7,736 nt of DNA from Deltaproteobacteria bacterium (GTDB taxonomy: Bacteria > Bdellovibrionota > UBA1018), in NCBI GenBank assembly GCA_016194835.1, contig JACQAU010000334.1, positions 1-7,736 of the forward strand, read 5' to 3'. Shown here one piece after another: positions 1-5,958 of this stretch. The translations under genes and the position numbers were made by a program. The notes below the pieces were generated by a model that was not told where the DNA came from, ran no database searches, and was given only the letters and a program-made list of their open reading frames with translations. Position 1 is the first letter of the stretch. Each line of letters starts with the position of its first letter.

Positions 1-169
1 AAGATAATCCACCCAAAAAAACAGCTAGAATAATTGCAGATGCTTTGGCTTGACTGCCTAAAAGATTTGCCAGGTATTTTTGCCAGGTAACTTCATAAAC
101 CAGAGCAGTAAATCCTGTACAAAATGTAATCCCTAAAACCAATTGCCGCATGTGTTTATACATAGACAT
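1..169 (-). CDS. Spermidine synthase-like polytopic membrane protein, N-terminal fragment
   Basis: The frame starts at ATG 167-169 and runs off the left edge after 56 codons, so only the N-terminus is present. A very short n-region (MSMYKHMRQ) is followed by a hydrophobic helix at residues 10-25 containing the signature TGFTALVYEVTWQKYL. The tail AKASAIILAVFLGGLS begins a second helix. This pattern (G-F-x-A-L-x-Y-E-x-x-W-x, then L-G-S-x-A-x-A) is typical of the membrane domain of MFS-like/spermidine synthase-like proteins, which carry a SpeE-type methyltransferase-fold domain further on; that domain lies outside the window. A GGGGGA Shine-Dalgarno (revcomp of 171-176) is only 2 bases from the first ATG but 8 from the second at 161-163, so translation may really start at M3. 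The substrate cannot be inferred. Confidence 0.72.
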   Translation of the reverse strand, partial: MSMYKHMRQLVLGITFCTGFTALVYEVTWQKYLANLLGSQAKASAIILAVFLGGLS

Positions 170-339
170 TGTCCCCCAAAAAAACGTAATACTTTATACT
201 ATTACAACATCCTATAAAATTTTACTATTTTTATAATTCAGTAACCGAAACGGTCCTGTAAACAGTTGCAGTTACTGTAACTGCAACTGTAACTGGTAGC
301 AGATAACAGTTCAGTTAACAGATTTCATTTCTATAATGA
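170..339. other. Non-coding spacer upstream of the membrane-protein gene
   Basis: No coding frame with a start and ribosome binding site is visible here. The stretch from 177 to 240 is very AT-rich and should hold the promoter for the minus-strand membrane-protein gene. A TATAAA on the minus strand (within 191-198) is a possible -10, but no convincing -35 is found at the right distance, so no promoter is called. A 6-bp inverted repeat gtaata/tattac (186-191 and 200-205) brackets this TATA. The 244-254 segment is a short palindrome (accg-aaa-cggt), followed by the hexamer cluster described separately. Confidence 0.5.
262..316. repeat. Cluster of CAGTT/AACTG hexamers with a 14-bp palindrome
   Basis: Positions 262-275 and 277-290 are perfect inverted copies around a single base (276). 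Within them and to the right, the pentamer CAGTT or its complement AACTG occurs at 264, 270, 279, 285, 291, 307 and 312. Within each cluster the copies are 6 bases apart (5 for the last pair). Seven copies in 53 bases is far above chance. It could be an operator array for the divergent or downstream gene, or a cruciform-forming element; the sequence alone does not decide. Confidence 0.6.
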
Positions 340-483
340 GTAACGTAGTTTAGTTAGTTTTTTAGTATTTTAAAAATAATTTCCAGAACCGGCCTTTGGG
401 AAGCTGGATGCGATTCGGCCAGGATGGCGCCCGGTTATGGAAATTATTTTTAAAATACTAAAAAACTAACTAAACTATGTTAC
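340..483. repeat. Large foldback element: 45-base inverted repeat around a GC-rich core
   Basis: The left arm 340-384 and right arm 439-483 are inverted copies with one difference (345 against 478, a G-U pair in plus-strand RNA). The arms are strongly AT-rich (8 G/C in 341-384), while the 54-base core 385-438 is about 61% G+C. After a 2-base internal loop the stem continues as aaccgg (387-392) with ccggtt (431-436). Inside, ctgg (404-407) can pair with ccag (419-422). The right arm covers the stop codon of the 158-aa gene (480-482). It may act as a bidirectional terminator, a MITE-like insertion or a recombination site. No clear target-site duplication flanks it, and no second copy is seen in the window. 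Confidence 0.85.
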
Positions 484-956
484 CCACTATATCTAGCAGC
501 TTTCTTAAATTCCCATTTGAACTCATAATTCATGGTAGCCGCAATTTCAATTAGCCGAGAGAGCTCCTTTTTGTAATTCGTTGTGTCCAATAGACGGGCA
601 AGTTGAGATAACGATGTATTGAGTCTTCTCGCTAGCTCACGTTTTGAAATGCTTTCGCATTTAATAAATTCATTTATCCATTTTGTCATTTGATAGAGCG
701 TTTGCTCCTTCACATACGCTGGATTTTGCGCAATATGCAGCGGCTGATCGAATGGAACATAGTCTTTTTTTCTATTCTCAGAAATAAAATAAAACGAATG
801 GCCTCCGGTCTCGACATCAGGACCTGACTGGAGCACTTTTCCTTTAATCGTAAGTGCGAAGTATGGACAATCTAATTTTAAACCAGAAGTGTATTCTAAA
901 TGAAATACTCGCTTTTTATTATCGAATTCCGCTTTTTTAAATTTTTTATGTTTCAT
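480..956 (-). CDS. DUF2442-like plus C-terminal HTH protein, probable antitoxin/regulator
   Basis: A 158-aa protein in two parts. Residues 8-75 (FDNKKRVFHLEY, LDCPYFALTIKGK, then KKDYVPFD) resemble the small beta-rich DUF2442 fold often paired with DUF4160. Residues 103-145 read as a helix-turn-helix of the XRE/HigA kind: ISKRELARRLNTSLSQLARL followed by LSRLIEIAATMNYEFKWEF, which matches the usual 'LA..L..S...RLL... L..I..A.G' layout. Its ATG (954-956) overlaps the TGA of the DUF4160 gene in an ATGA junction, so the two are translationally coupled; an AAGG lies about 8 bases ahead of the ATG. By analogy with such pairs it should be the DNA-binding partner that represses the module from the palindrome at 1164-1189. 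Its TAA stop sits inside the foldback arm. Function is inferred from domain and layout; the N-terminal family match is moderate. Confidence 0.75.
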   Translation of the reverse strand: MKHKKFKKAEFDNKKRVFHLEYTSGLKLDCPYFALTIKGKVLQSGPDVETGGHSFYFISENRKKDYVPFDQPLHIAQNPAYVKEQTLYQMTKWINEFIKCESISKRELARRLNTSLSQLARLLDTTNYKKELSRLIEIAATMNYEFKWEFKKAARYSG

Positions 957-1153
957 TTTAAAATACCTTCATTCAACAAAGATTTGAGTATTTCTCTTAT
1001 CCGCCGATTAATCTTACCTTCAATCGGAGTAAGCTCCTCATTTAGTTCAATCCGCGCAATAAACCGTCTATCTTTTAAAATATGAACATGACGGGGTGGG
1101 TGGTCTCCAACCCAAAATTCAAAGATATAACCACCTCTCCTTATTCTACCCAT
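953..1153 (-). CDS. DUF4160 family small protein, probable toxin-side partner
   Basis: A 66-aa protein beginning MGRIRRGGYIFEFW. It carries the DUF4160 hallmark DHPPRHVH (D17, H18, P19, P20, H22, H24), preceded by a short beta-strand and followed by FIARIEL and a helical tail. DUF4160 proteins are usually about 80 aa, so length and layout fit. A longer frame opens at 1177, but AAGGAG (revcomp of 1158-1163) lies 4 bases before the ATG at 1151-1153, and the 1177 ATG falls inside the operator palindrome, so the inner start is preferred. The gene is first in a two-gene unit and overlaps the next by 4 bases. DUF4160/DUF2442 pairs are commonly annotated as toxin-antitoxin-like; toxicity or enzymatic activity is not shown by the sequence. 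Confidence 0.85.
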   Translation of the reverse strand: MGRIRRGGYIFEFWVGDHPPRHVHILKDRRFIARIELNEELTPIEGKINRRIREILKSLLNEGILK

Positions 1154-1157
1154 ATCT

Positions 1158-1163
1158 CTCCTT
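1158..1163 (-). promoter_or_regulatory. Shine-Dalgarno AAGGAG deciding the DUF4160 start
   Basis: A full AAGGAG on the minus strand, 4 bases upstream of the ATG at 1151-1153. It supports the 66-aa start over the in-frame ATG at 1177. Confidence 0.85.
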
Positions 1164-1189
1164 AAGTGATACCACATGAGGTATCACTT
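1164..1189. promoter_or_regulatory. Operator-like 10-bp palindrome upstream of the DUF4160/HTH module
   Basis: Arms aagtgatacc (1164-1173) and ggtatcactt (1180-1189) are perfect inverted copies with a 6-base spacer. The element abuts the Shine-Dalgarno of the DUF4160 gene. On the minus strand, TTGTAA (revcomp of 1188-1193) and TATCAC (revcomp of 1165-1170) are 17 bases apart and overlap it, although a start there would leave almost no leader; TATTGT (revcomp of 1191-1196) is an alternative -10 upstream. This is the usual place and shape for the autoregulatory operator of a toxin-antitoxin operon, bound by an HTH dimer. Confidence 0.7.
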
Positions 1190-1228
1190 TACAATACCTG
1201 ATTTTATTTTTAATATTCACGATTTGCT

Positions 1229-2212
1229 CTATCTTGCAGCTTGAATATCTTTTTCAATTTGTTTCTTAAGCTCTTCTAAACCTGAAAATCTCTTTTCATC
1301 TCTTAGCTTTTTTACAAAACACACCTGAATCTCCGCTCCATAAAGATCAATATCCATATCAAGCAAATAAGTTTCGACTAAAATCGGTGGCAATGCTTCT
1401 TCATTACTCCTAAAAGTCGGACGCACTCCAATATTGGTAATGCTTTGAAACATGTCATTTATTACACTTAGTTTTACACTTGGTCTTACACTTGATCCTG
1501 CTCTTGGTATTACTCTCGTCTTTGTGGCATAAACTCCATTGCTAAGCAAAAGCTGACAACTCACGCTTTCTGGTCTTAAATTTGCAGTAGGAAAACCAAT
1601 TTGATGTCCCCGTCCCACACCTTTGATCACATTGCCCTCGTAAAAAAACCCACGTCCTAAAAGCCTATTAGCTCTTTCAATCTCACCTTTGATTAAATAA
1701 TTGCGAATCTGCGTGCTAGAAACCACGTCTTCATTTACTATTAACGGCGAAACAATATCCAAAGACACTTTAGTTTTCTTACAAAAGGATCGCAAATTCT
1801 CTAAGTGTCCCTCCCTCTCTTTTCCAAATGAAAAATCATAACCCACAACAATTTCTTTTACGTTTATTTTGTGCAATAATATTTCATAAAAAAAACGTTC
1901 CGCTGTTAAATTCGAAAACTCCCGGCTAAAAGGTTCTTCGATCAAAATATCTACACCCAACTCTCCAAGCAGTTTATTTCTCTGATCATATGTTGTAAGC
2001 AAAGGCAAATGCCGTTCCGGTCTTAACACGTAAAAAGGATGTGGACGAAATGTATATACTATAGAAGTCCCACCTTGCAATTTCGCCTTTGCAATCATGT
2101 TTTTTATGATTTGATTATGACCTAAATGAACTCCATCAAAATTGCCAATCGTCACAACTGGACTGGGAAATGCTTTCTTTAAAATATTATTATGACCACT
2201 AACAAGTTCCAT
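1229..2212 (-). CDS. ribF: Bifunctional riboflavin kinase / FAD synthetase
   Basis: Makes FMN from riboflavin and ATP, then FAD from FMN and ATP, in the cytoplasm. The N-terminal nucleotidyltransferase half shows TIGNFDGVHLGH (residues 21-32, HxGH at 29-32), GYDFSFG (124-130) and SSTQIR (165-170). The C-terminal flavokinase half shows GRGHQIGFPTANL (200-212, PTAN at 208-211), NGVYA (225-229), NIGVRPTF (260-267) and the catalytic-type Glu in VETYLLD (E280). At 327 aa it is slightly longer than the usual ~310, because of an insertion at about 231-256 built partly from a tandem 12-bp repeat. It lies 57 bases downstream of glnN on the same strand. ATG 2210-2212 is the first start after an in-frame TAA, but no good Shine-Dalgarno precedes it, which suggests weak or coupled initiation. 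Confidence 0.97.
   Translation of the reverse strand: MELVSGHNNILKKAFPSPVVTIGNFDGVHLGHNQIIKNMIAKAKLQGGTSIVYTFRPHPFYVLRPERHLPLLTTYDQRNKLLGELGVDILIEEPFSREFSNLTAERFFYEILLHKINVKEIVVGYDFSFGKEREGHLENLRSFCKKTKVSLDIVSPLIVNEDVVSSTQIRNYLIKGEIERANRLLGRGFFYEGNVIKGVGRGHQIGFPTANLRPESVSCQLLLSNGVYATKTRVIPRAGSSVRPSVKLSVINDMFQSITNIGVRPTFRSNEEALPPILVETYLLDMDIDLYGAEIQVCFVKKLRDEKRFSGLEELKKQIEKDIQAAR
1462..1521. repeat. Five degenerate 12-bp tandem units inside ribF
   Basis: Units at 1462-1473, 1474-1485, 1486-1497, 1498-1509 and 1510-1521. The first three are nearly identical (ttacactt followed by four variable bases); the last two have diverged. Each unit is four codons, so the reading frame is kept, and they encode the tetrapeptides TRVI, PRAG, SSVR, PSVK, LSVI (RibF residues 232-251). 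They fall in a loop of the flavokinase domain, between NGVYA and NIGVRPTF. Confidence 0.8.
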
Positions 2213-2269
2213 TACATCTACAATTTCTTAAAAACCAAAAAGTGTCATCTAAAAAAATTACCAAAAAAA

Positions 2270-4516
2270 TTAGGAGATAAATAACATTTCCCTGTATTTA
2301 GGCAATGGCCAATAATCATCTGCCACCATAGCTTCGAGCTCATCGCAAACAACTCTTACATCATCCATAGCAACAGTAACTTCTTTAGAGAAAGCCCGGG
2401 CCTTTTCTTCATCCGTACTTAAAGATTCAGCCTTATTGTCCGTGACTTCAAGTTGCACTCTTTTAGCATGTAAAGAAGTAATTAAATTGCCAAGCCTAGT
2501 TAAAACTTCAGCTTGTGGTGCAGATACTCCAGCTTGCTTGGCAGATCCCACTGTAGCTGCTAAAAATCCATGCCAGGCATAACACGCAGGCAAAATCATC
2601 GTGTCAACTAATGATTTGAGAGTATCTACTTCGATCATGATATTTTTAATATAACGCTCAATCCTGACATGAAAACGTGACACAATCTCCGCTTCTGAAA
2701 ACACACCTAAGCGAATAAGCATTTCTTTAGAAACAGGACTCACCAATTGCGCAAGTGCCTCTGGAGTTTTTTTCAAATTTGGCAGTCCCCGTTTTTCTGC
2801 TTCTCTGATCCATTCTTCGGCATAATTATTACCTTCAAAACGAATGGCCTTAGTTTCACGTATTACTTCTTTTAGAGTTTCTAGTGCTGCTTTTTCTAAA
2901 ATCTCTGGAGTTTTGCCACCTTTAGATGAACCAGATTTTTTCTTTAATAACTGTGTTACATACTCTAAACCATCAGCTACAACCGCATTTAACAAAGTAA
3001 TCGGAAATGCTGTCGAAAAAGAAGATCCTACAGCACGAAATTCAAATTTATTGCCGGTAAATGCAAAAGGCGAAGTACGATTTCTATCTGTATTATCACG
3101 CATGACTTCAGGAAGTTTACTCACCTCTAAACGAATCACAGCAGCTTCGGGGTTCTTATCGCGATCAGCTCCACTTTCGATATTATCTAAAATGCTATTC
3201 AAAAGATCACCCAAAAATGCAGAAATAATAGCAGGAGGAGCTTCGTTAGCCCCCAATCGATGGTCATTTCCAGCAGAAGCAATACCGGCTCTCAGCAGAC
3301 CTGCATGTTGCATAACTCCTTTTAAAACTGAAACCACAATTAATAAAAACCGTATATTTTGATGAGGGGTTTTACCAGGCTCAAGTAAATTATCTCCATC
3401 TAACCCGACTCCACTAGCAGTCACCATCAAGGACCAATTATTATGCTTTCCACTACCATTAATCCCAGCAAAAGGTTTTTCGTGTAGCAAAACCATTAGA
3501 TGGTGCCTCAAAGCCACTTTTCTCAAAATTTCCATGGTAAGTTGATTGTGATCTGTGGATAAATTGACTTCTTCGAAAATAGGAGCTGTTTCGAACTGAC
3601 TGGGAGCTACCTCATTGTGCCTTGTCTTGACAGGAACACCAAGTTTATAGAGTTCATACTCCATTTCGCTCATAAAAGCCTGAACACGAGTTGCAATACT
3701 ACCAAAATAATGATCCTCTAACTGCTGGCCTTTGGGAGGTTGACCTCCTACAAGGGTCCGTCCAGTCATAATAAGATCCGGTCTTAGATTATAAAACCCA
3801 CGGTCAATCAAAAAATATTCTTGCTCAGCACCCAAAGTAGGAACGATACGCTTTACATCTTTTTCTCCAAGCACATAGAGAAGTTCACAAGCTTTTTGAG
3901 ACAGCACTTCGACACTCCTGATAAGTGCTGTTTTTTCATCCAGCGCATCCCCGTGATAGCTAATAAACACAGAAGGAATACAAAGTGTTTTTGAACTCAC
4001 AGTGTCCATAATGAAAACCGGGCTTGAAGGATCCCATGCCGTATAACCTCTAGCCTCAAATGTGGTTCGCATTCCACCCGAAGGAAAGCTCGAAGCATCC
4101 GGTTCACTTTGAATTAACTGAGAACCAGAAAATTTTTCAACCGGTCTTTTATTTTTATCTAGGCTCAAAAAAGCGTCATGTTTTTCCGCGGTCGAACCAG
4201 TTTGTGGCTGAAACCAATGACAAAAATGTGTAACCCCCCGTTCTTGCGCCCAGTCCTTAATAGCTTGAGCAACTGAATCTGCAATTTCTGAATCCAATTT
4301 CTTTCCGGTCTCTATGGTTTGCTGAAGTTTATGAAAAACATCTTTCGGTAGTTTTTCTCGCATTCGATCCAAATTAAAAGTATTCATCCCATAGAACTCA
4401 GAAATTTTTAGTTTTCTTCCGTTTTCATCTCTTGGGGGATCAAATTTTCGAGTAGTACGTTGAGTTATTTCTTGTATGATTTTAAAACGTGCCTTCGCAC
4501 TTGTACCAATTGACAT
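2270..4516 (-). CDS. glnN: Type III glutamine synthetase
   Basis: Joins ammonia to glutamate with ATP to form glutamine, the main entry point of nitrogen assimilation. The 748-aa length fits the GSIII family (about 700-730 aa), far longer than GSI or GSII. Family signatures in order: THFCHWFQP (96-104), the metal-binding GAEQEYFLID (229-238), KTRHNEVAPSQFE (297-309), HEKPFAGINGSGKHNNW (345-361), ANEAPPAI (423-430) and NRTSPFAFTGNKFEFRAVGS (479-498), the last with the substrate-binding Arg residues. The long C-terminal helical tail (about 540-748) is also typical of GSIII. AAGGAGA (4523-4529 on the minus strand) is well placed before ATG 4514-4516. It is transcribed divergently from the phospholipase-like gene and is probably followed by ribF in the same transcript; no PII or GlnA partner is nearby. 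Confidence 0.97.
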   Translation of the reverse strand: MSIGTSAKARFKIIQEITQRTTRKFDPPRDENGRKLKISEFYGMNTFNLDRMREKLPKDVFHKLQQTIETGKKLDSEIADSVAQAIKDWAQERGVTHFCHWFQPQTGSTAEKHDAFLSLDKNKRPVEKFSGSQLIQSEPDASSFPSGGMRTTFEARGYTAWDPSSPVFIMDTVSSKTLCIPSVFISYHGDALDEKTALIRSVEVLSQKACELLYVLGEKDVKRIVPTLGAEQEYFLIDRGFYNLRPDLIMTGRTLVGGQPPKGQQLEDHYFGSIATRVQAFMSEMEYELYKLGVPVKTRHNEVAPSQFETAPIFEEVNLSTDHNQLTMEILRKVALRHHLMVLLHEKPFAGINGSGKHNNWSLMVTASGVGLDGDNLLEPGKTPHQNIRFLLIVVSVLKGVMQHAGLLRAGIASAGNDHRLGANEAPPAIISAFLGDLLNSILDNIESGADRDKNPEAAVIRLEVSKLPEVMRDNTDRNRTSPFAFTGNKFEFRAVGSSFSTAFPITLLNAVVADGLEYVTQLLKKKSGSSKGGKTPEILEKAALETLKEVIRETKAIRFEGNNYAEEWIREAEKRGLPNLKKTPEALAQLVSPVSKEMLIRLGVFSEAEIVSRFHVRIERYIKNIMIEVDTLKSLVDTMILPACYAWHGFLAATVGSAKQAGVSAPQAEVLTRLGNLITSLHAKRVQLEVTDNKAESLSTDEEKARAFSKEVTVAMDDVRVVCDELEAMVADDYWPLPKYREMLFIS

Positions 4517-4534
4517 AGTATTTCTCCTTTTAAT

Positions 4535-4558
4535 GGGGCGAACGCAATGTCGAACCCC
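4535..4558 (-). promoter_or_regulatory. Hairpin in the glnN 5' leader
   Basis: In minus-strand RNA, GGGG (4558-4555) pairs with CCCC (4538-4535). After a two-base UU bulge on one side, CGA (4552-4550) pairs with UCG (4541-4539), leaving an 8-base loop. It ends 5 bases before the AAGGAGA ribosome binding site and would lie close to the 5' end if the promoter at 4570-4598 is used. It could affect mRNA stability or access to the binding site; it is not a known riboswitch shape. Confidence 0.5.
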
Positions 4559-4569
4559 TAATGCACACT

Positions 4570-4598
4570 AATGTAATGCCACGAAAAACAAAATTCAA
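4570..4598 (-). promoter_or_regulatory. Candidate promoter of glnN
   Basis: On the minus strand, TTGAAT (revcomp of 4593-4598) and TACATT (revcomp of 4570-4575) are separated by exactly 17 bases, each matching the sigma-70 consensus at four of six positions. Transcription would begin near 4562, giving a leader of roughly 46 bases. No sigma-54 type GG-N10-GC element was found. Confidence 0.45.
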
Positions 4599-4635
4599 GC
4601 ATTTTTTAACAGTAAACGTAGGCACTGAAGTTGGG

Positions 4636-4665
4636 TTGCATCAAAAATTTGACAACACGTATAAA
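4636..4665 (+). promoter_or_regulatory. Candidate promoter of the phospholipase-like gene
   Basis: TTGCAT (4636-4641) and TATAAA (4660-4665) are 18 bases apart. A perfect -35 TTGACA also lies at 4649-4654, with only a weak TAAAGC 17 bases on. Either choice puts transcription start downstream of 4665, which rules out the TTG at 4631 as the start of translation. Confidence 0.45.
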
Positions 4666-4711
4666 CCGGGTTAAAGCATCTAATCAGCACCGATTCACAC
4701 AGGGGGGAAGC

Positions 4712-5857
4712 ATGCAATACATACTTTGCGCACTGGGGATAATTTTTTTATCAATAAATGCTGACAATACTTATGCTTGGGAAAGCCATCAAGTATTGAT
4801 GCCATGGATCCTTAAGGGACTTAAACCAGAACTTAAGATAAAACTTTATTCAATGAACATCAAATCTCAAATACAAGTGCCAACATTTCTTCATGAAATT
4901 GTAAAAACCAAGCCACATGAAGTAGGAAGAGGTTTGGCCAGCAATACATTACAACTGAGTTTGGTCACTCAATTTCAAGCTTATCCAGTTAAGAATGCTT
5001 TTGAATTATTTTTAAGTCCCGCTGTAGACGAACCGGACCACGGCATGGACCGAGACCTGGATGACGCTGCAGATCCAAAACAAGAACGAATATATATGGG
5101 CAAGAAAACAGGCCCCACCAGCCAAGGGTTTAGACACATGTATTTTGGTGGATGGAAAATTACAAAACCTATTGCAACCTTTCAAATTCCTATAAGATCC
5201 TTAGGGCAAGCTCCAGATAGAGTCGAGCTTTTCGCTAAAGAAGCACTCCAGCTTTTGAAAGAAAAAAATGATTATTGGGGTTTTAGAATGCTAAACTGGG
5301 CGTTGCACTACACACAGGATCTTTCGCAACCGTATCACGCAGCCCAAGCTCCAAGCATAAGCATGGGTGCATGGTCCGAACTACTTACTTGGAACTTGCC
5401 TACTGGATTTGAAAATTTAATCAAAGTAAGCACCAGAATTATTTCAAACTATCACTATGCTTACGAAGATTTTGTAAAACTGCAAATTTTAGAAGGAGAA
5501 AAATCCAGATTTCGGGATTGCCTGACAAACCCAAAAACTTTTGCTCTTTTATCTGTAGAACACTTCCAGCCCACAGAAGATTTATCACCAAAAGAACTTG
5601 CTCTCGAAGTTGCAAAAAAATCAATTGAGCTTGCTCCTGAAATCGGTAAATATTCTATCGAATTTTTTGGAACCGAGCTAAGACAACCATCATTTGATTT
5701 GCCAAATCGCAAAGGGATTGTAGACTATGGCTACATTTTATTGGATCCAAAAAAAGAAAATGCACGACAAAAACTTGAAAAAGCTACTTGTCAAGCACTA
5801 GCAAATGGAGTTTTAGCTTCACAAATCTTAATTGAGTGGGCCCTAAGACAAATATGA
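4712..5857 (+). CDS. Secreted zinc-dependent phospholipase C / P1 nuclease-superfamily protein
   Basis: A 381-aa protein from ATG 4712; the run AGGGGGGAA (4701-4709) sits just before it. The frame also opens at TTG 4631, but that lies in the promoter region. Residues 1-22 (MQYILCALGIIFLSINADNTYA) form a short-n-region signal peptide; cleavage after A22 would leave W23 as the new N-terminus, as zinc phospholipases C and P1 nuclease require (their N-terminal Trp binds zinc). Further ligands appear at family spacing: H26 (WESH), D106 or D109 (DEPDHG), H142 (FRHMYFGGW), then H199-x3-D203-x5-H209 (LHYTQDLSQPYH), and H248-x3-E252 (HYAYE). The H/D/H and H/E spacings are those of Bacillus cereus phospholipase C. 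It should be exported to the periplasm or outside and hydrolyse a phosphodiester, but phospholipid, nucleic acid or another substrate cannot be told apart here. It is followed in the same direction by the amidoligase gene. Confidence 0.85.
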   Translation: MQYILCALGIIFLSINADNTYAWESHQVLMPWILKGLKPELKIKLYSMNIKSQIQVPTFLHEIVKTKPHEVGRGLASNTLQLSLVTQFQAYPVKNAFELFLSPAVDEPDHGMDRDLDDAADPKQERIYMGKKTGPTSQGFRHMYFGGWKITKPIATFQIPIRSLGQAPDRVELFAKEALQLLKEKNDYWGFRMLNWALHYTQDLSQPYHAAQAPSISMGAWSELLTWNLPTGFENLIKVSTRIISNYHYAYEDFVKLQILEGEKSRFRDCLTNPKTFALLSVEHFQPTEDLSPKELALEVAKKSIELAPEIGKYSIEFFGTELRQPSFDLPNRKGIVDYGYILLDPKKENARQKLEKATCQALANGVLASQILIEWALRQI

Positions 5858-5866
5858 CACAAATTG

Positions 5867-5905
5867 AAATTTTATAAAATTTTTTGTTGCCAACTTATAA
5901 AATTT
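5867..5905 (+). terminator. AT palindrome, T run and a repeated 11-mer: possible weak terminator or promoter zone
   Basis: 5867-5882 is a perfect 16-bp palindrome (aaattttataaaattt) ending in a run of Ts (5880-5885), starting 9 bases after the phospholipase-like gene. The 11-mer ttataaaattt recurs at 5872-5882 and 5895-5905. The stem contains no GC pairs and has no separate loop, so termination would be weak; read-through into the next gene is likely. Two overlapping palindromes, tagcgcta (5911-5918) and taccggta (5917-5924), follow. Confidence 0.3.
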
Positions 5906-5943
5906 AATGATAGCGCTACCGGTAAATACGAGGAGTAAAAAAA

Positions 5944-5950
5944 GGGGGGG
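5944..5950 (+). promoter_or_regulatory. G7 tract serving as ribosome binding site of the amidoligase gene
   Basis: A run of seven A (5937-5943) followed by seven G (5944-5950), 8 bases before ATG 5959. It is the only Shine-Dalgarno-like sequence available at a useful distance for this start; GGAG at 5932-5935 is too far. G-runs also act as ribosome binding sites for the phospholipase-like gene (six G, 4702-4707) and the membrane-protein gene (five G). Confidence 0.55.
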
Positions 5951-5958
5951 ATAATAAA

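Noticed and set aside
340..483. Integron attC site
   Set aside because: The overall foldback shape and neighbouring toxin-antitoxin-like cassette are suggestive, but the outer ends do not match the RYYYAAC / GTTRRRY core sites, and no integrase or second site is in the window.
1154..1177. ATG at 1177 as the DUF4160 start
   Set aside because: It lies in the operator palindrome and lacks a Shine-Dalgarno, whereas the inner ATG has AAGGAG 4 bases away.
2213..2269. Terminator between glnN and ribF
   Set aside because: Two T runs occur on the minus strand but no GC stem precedes them, so read-through into ribF is more likely.
2844..3362. 172-codon plus-strand frame
   Set aside because: It is antisense to the conserved glnN coding sequence and matches no family.
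4631..4711. Upstream TTG start of the phospholipase-like protein (27 extra residues)
   Set aside because: It overlaps both candidate promoters, has no ribosome binding site, and would place a charged 27-residue stretch before the signal peptide.
5907..5954. 15-codon leader peptide before the ligase gene
   Set aside because: No ribosome binding site precedes it and no attenuator hairpin follows; it is kept only as part of the G-tract hypothesis.
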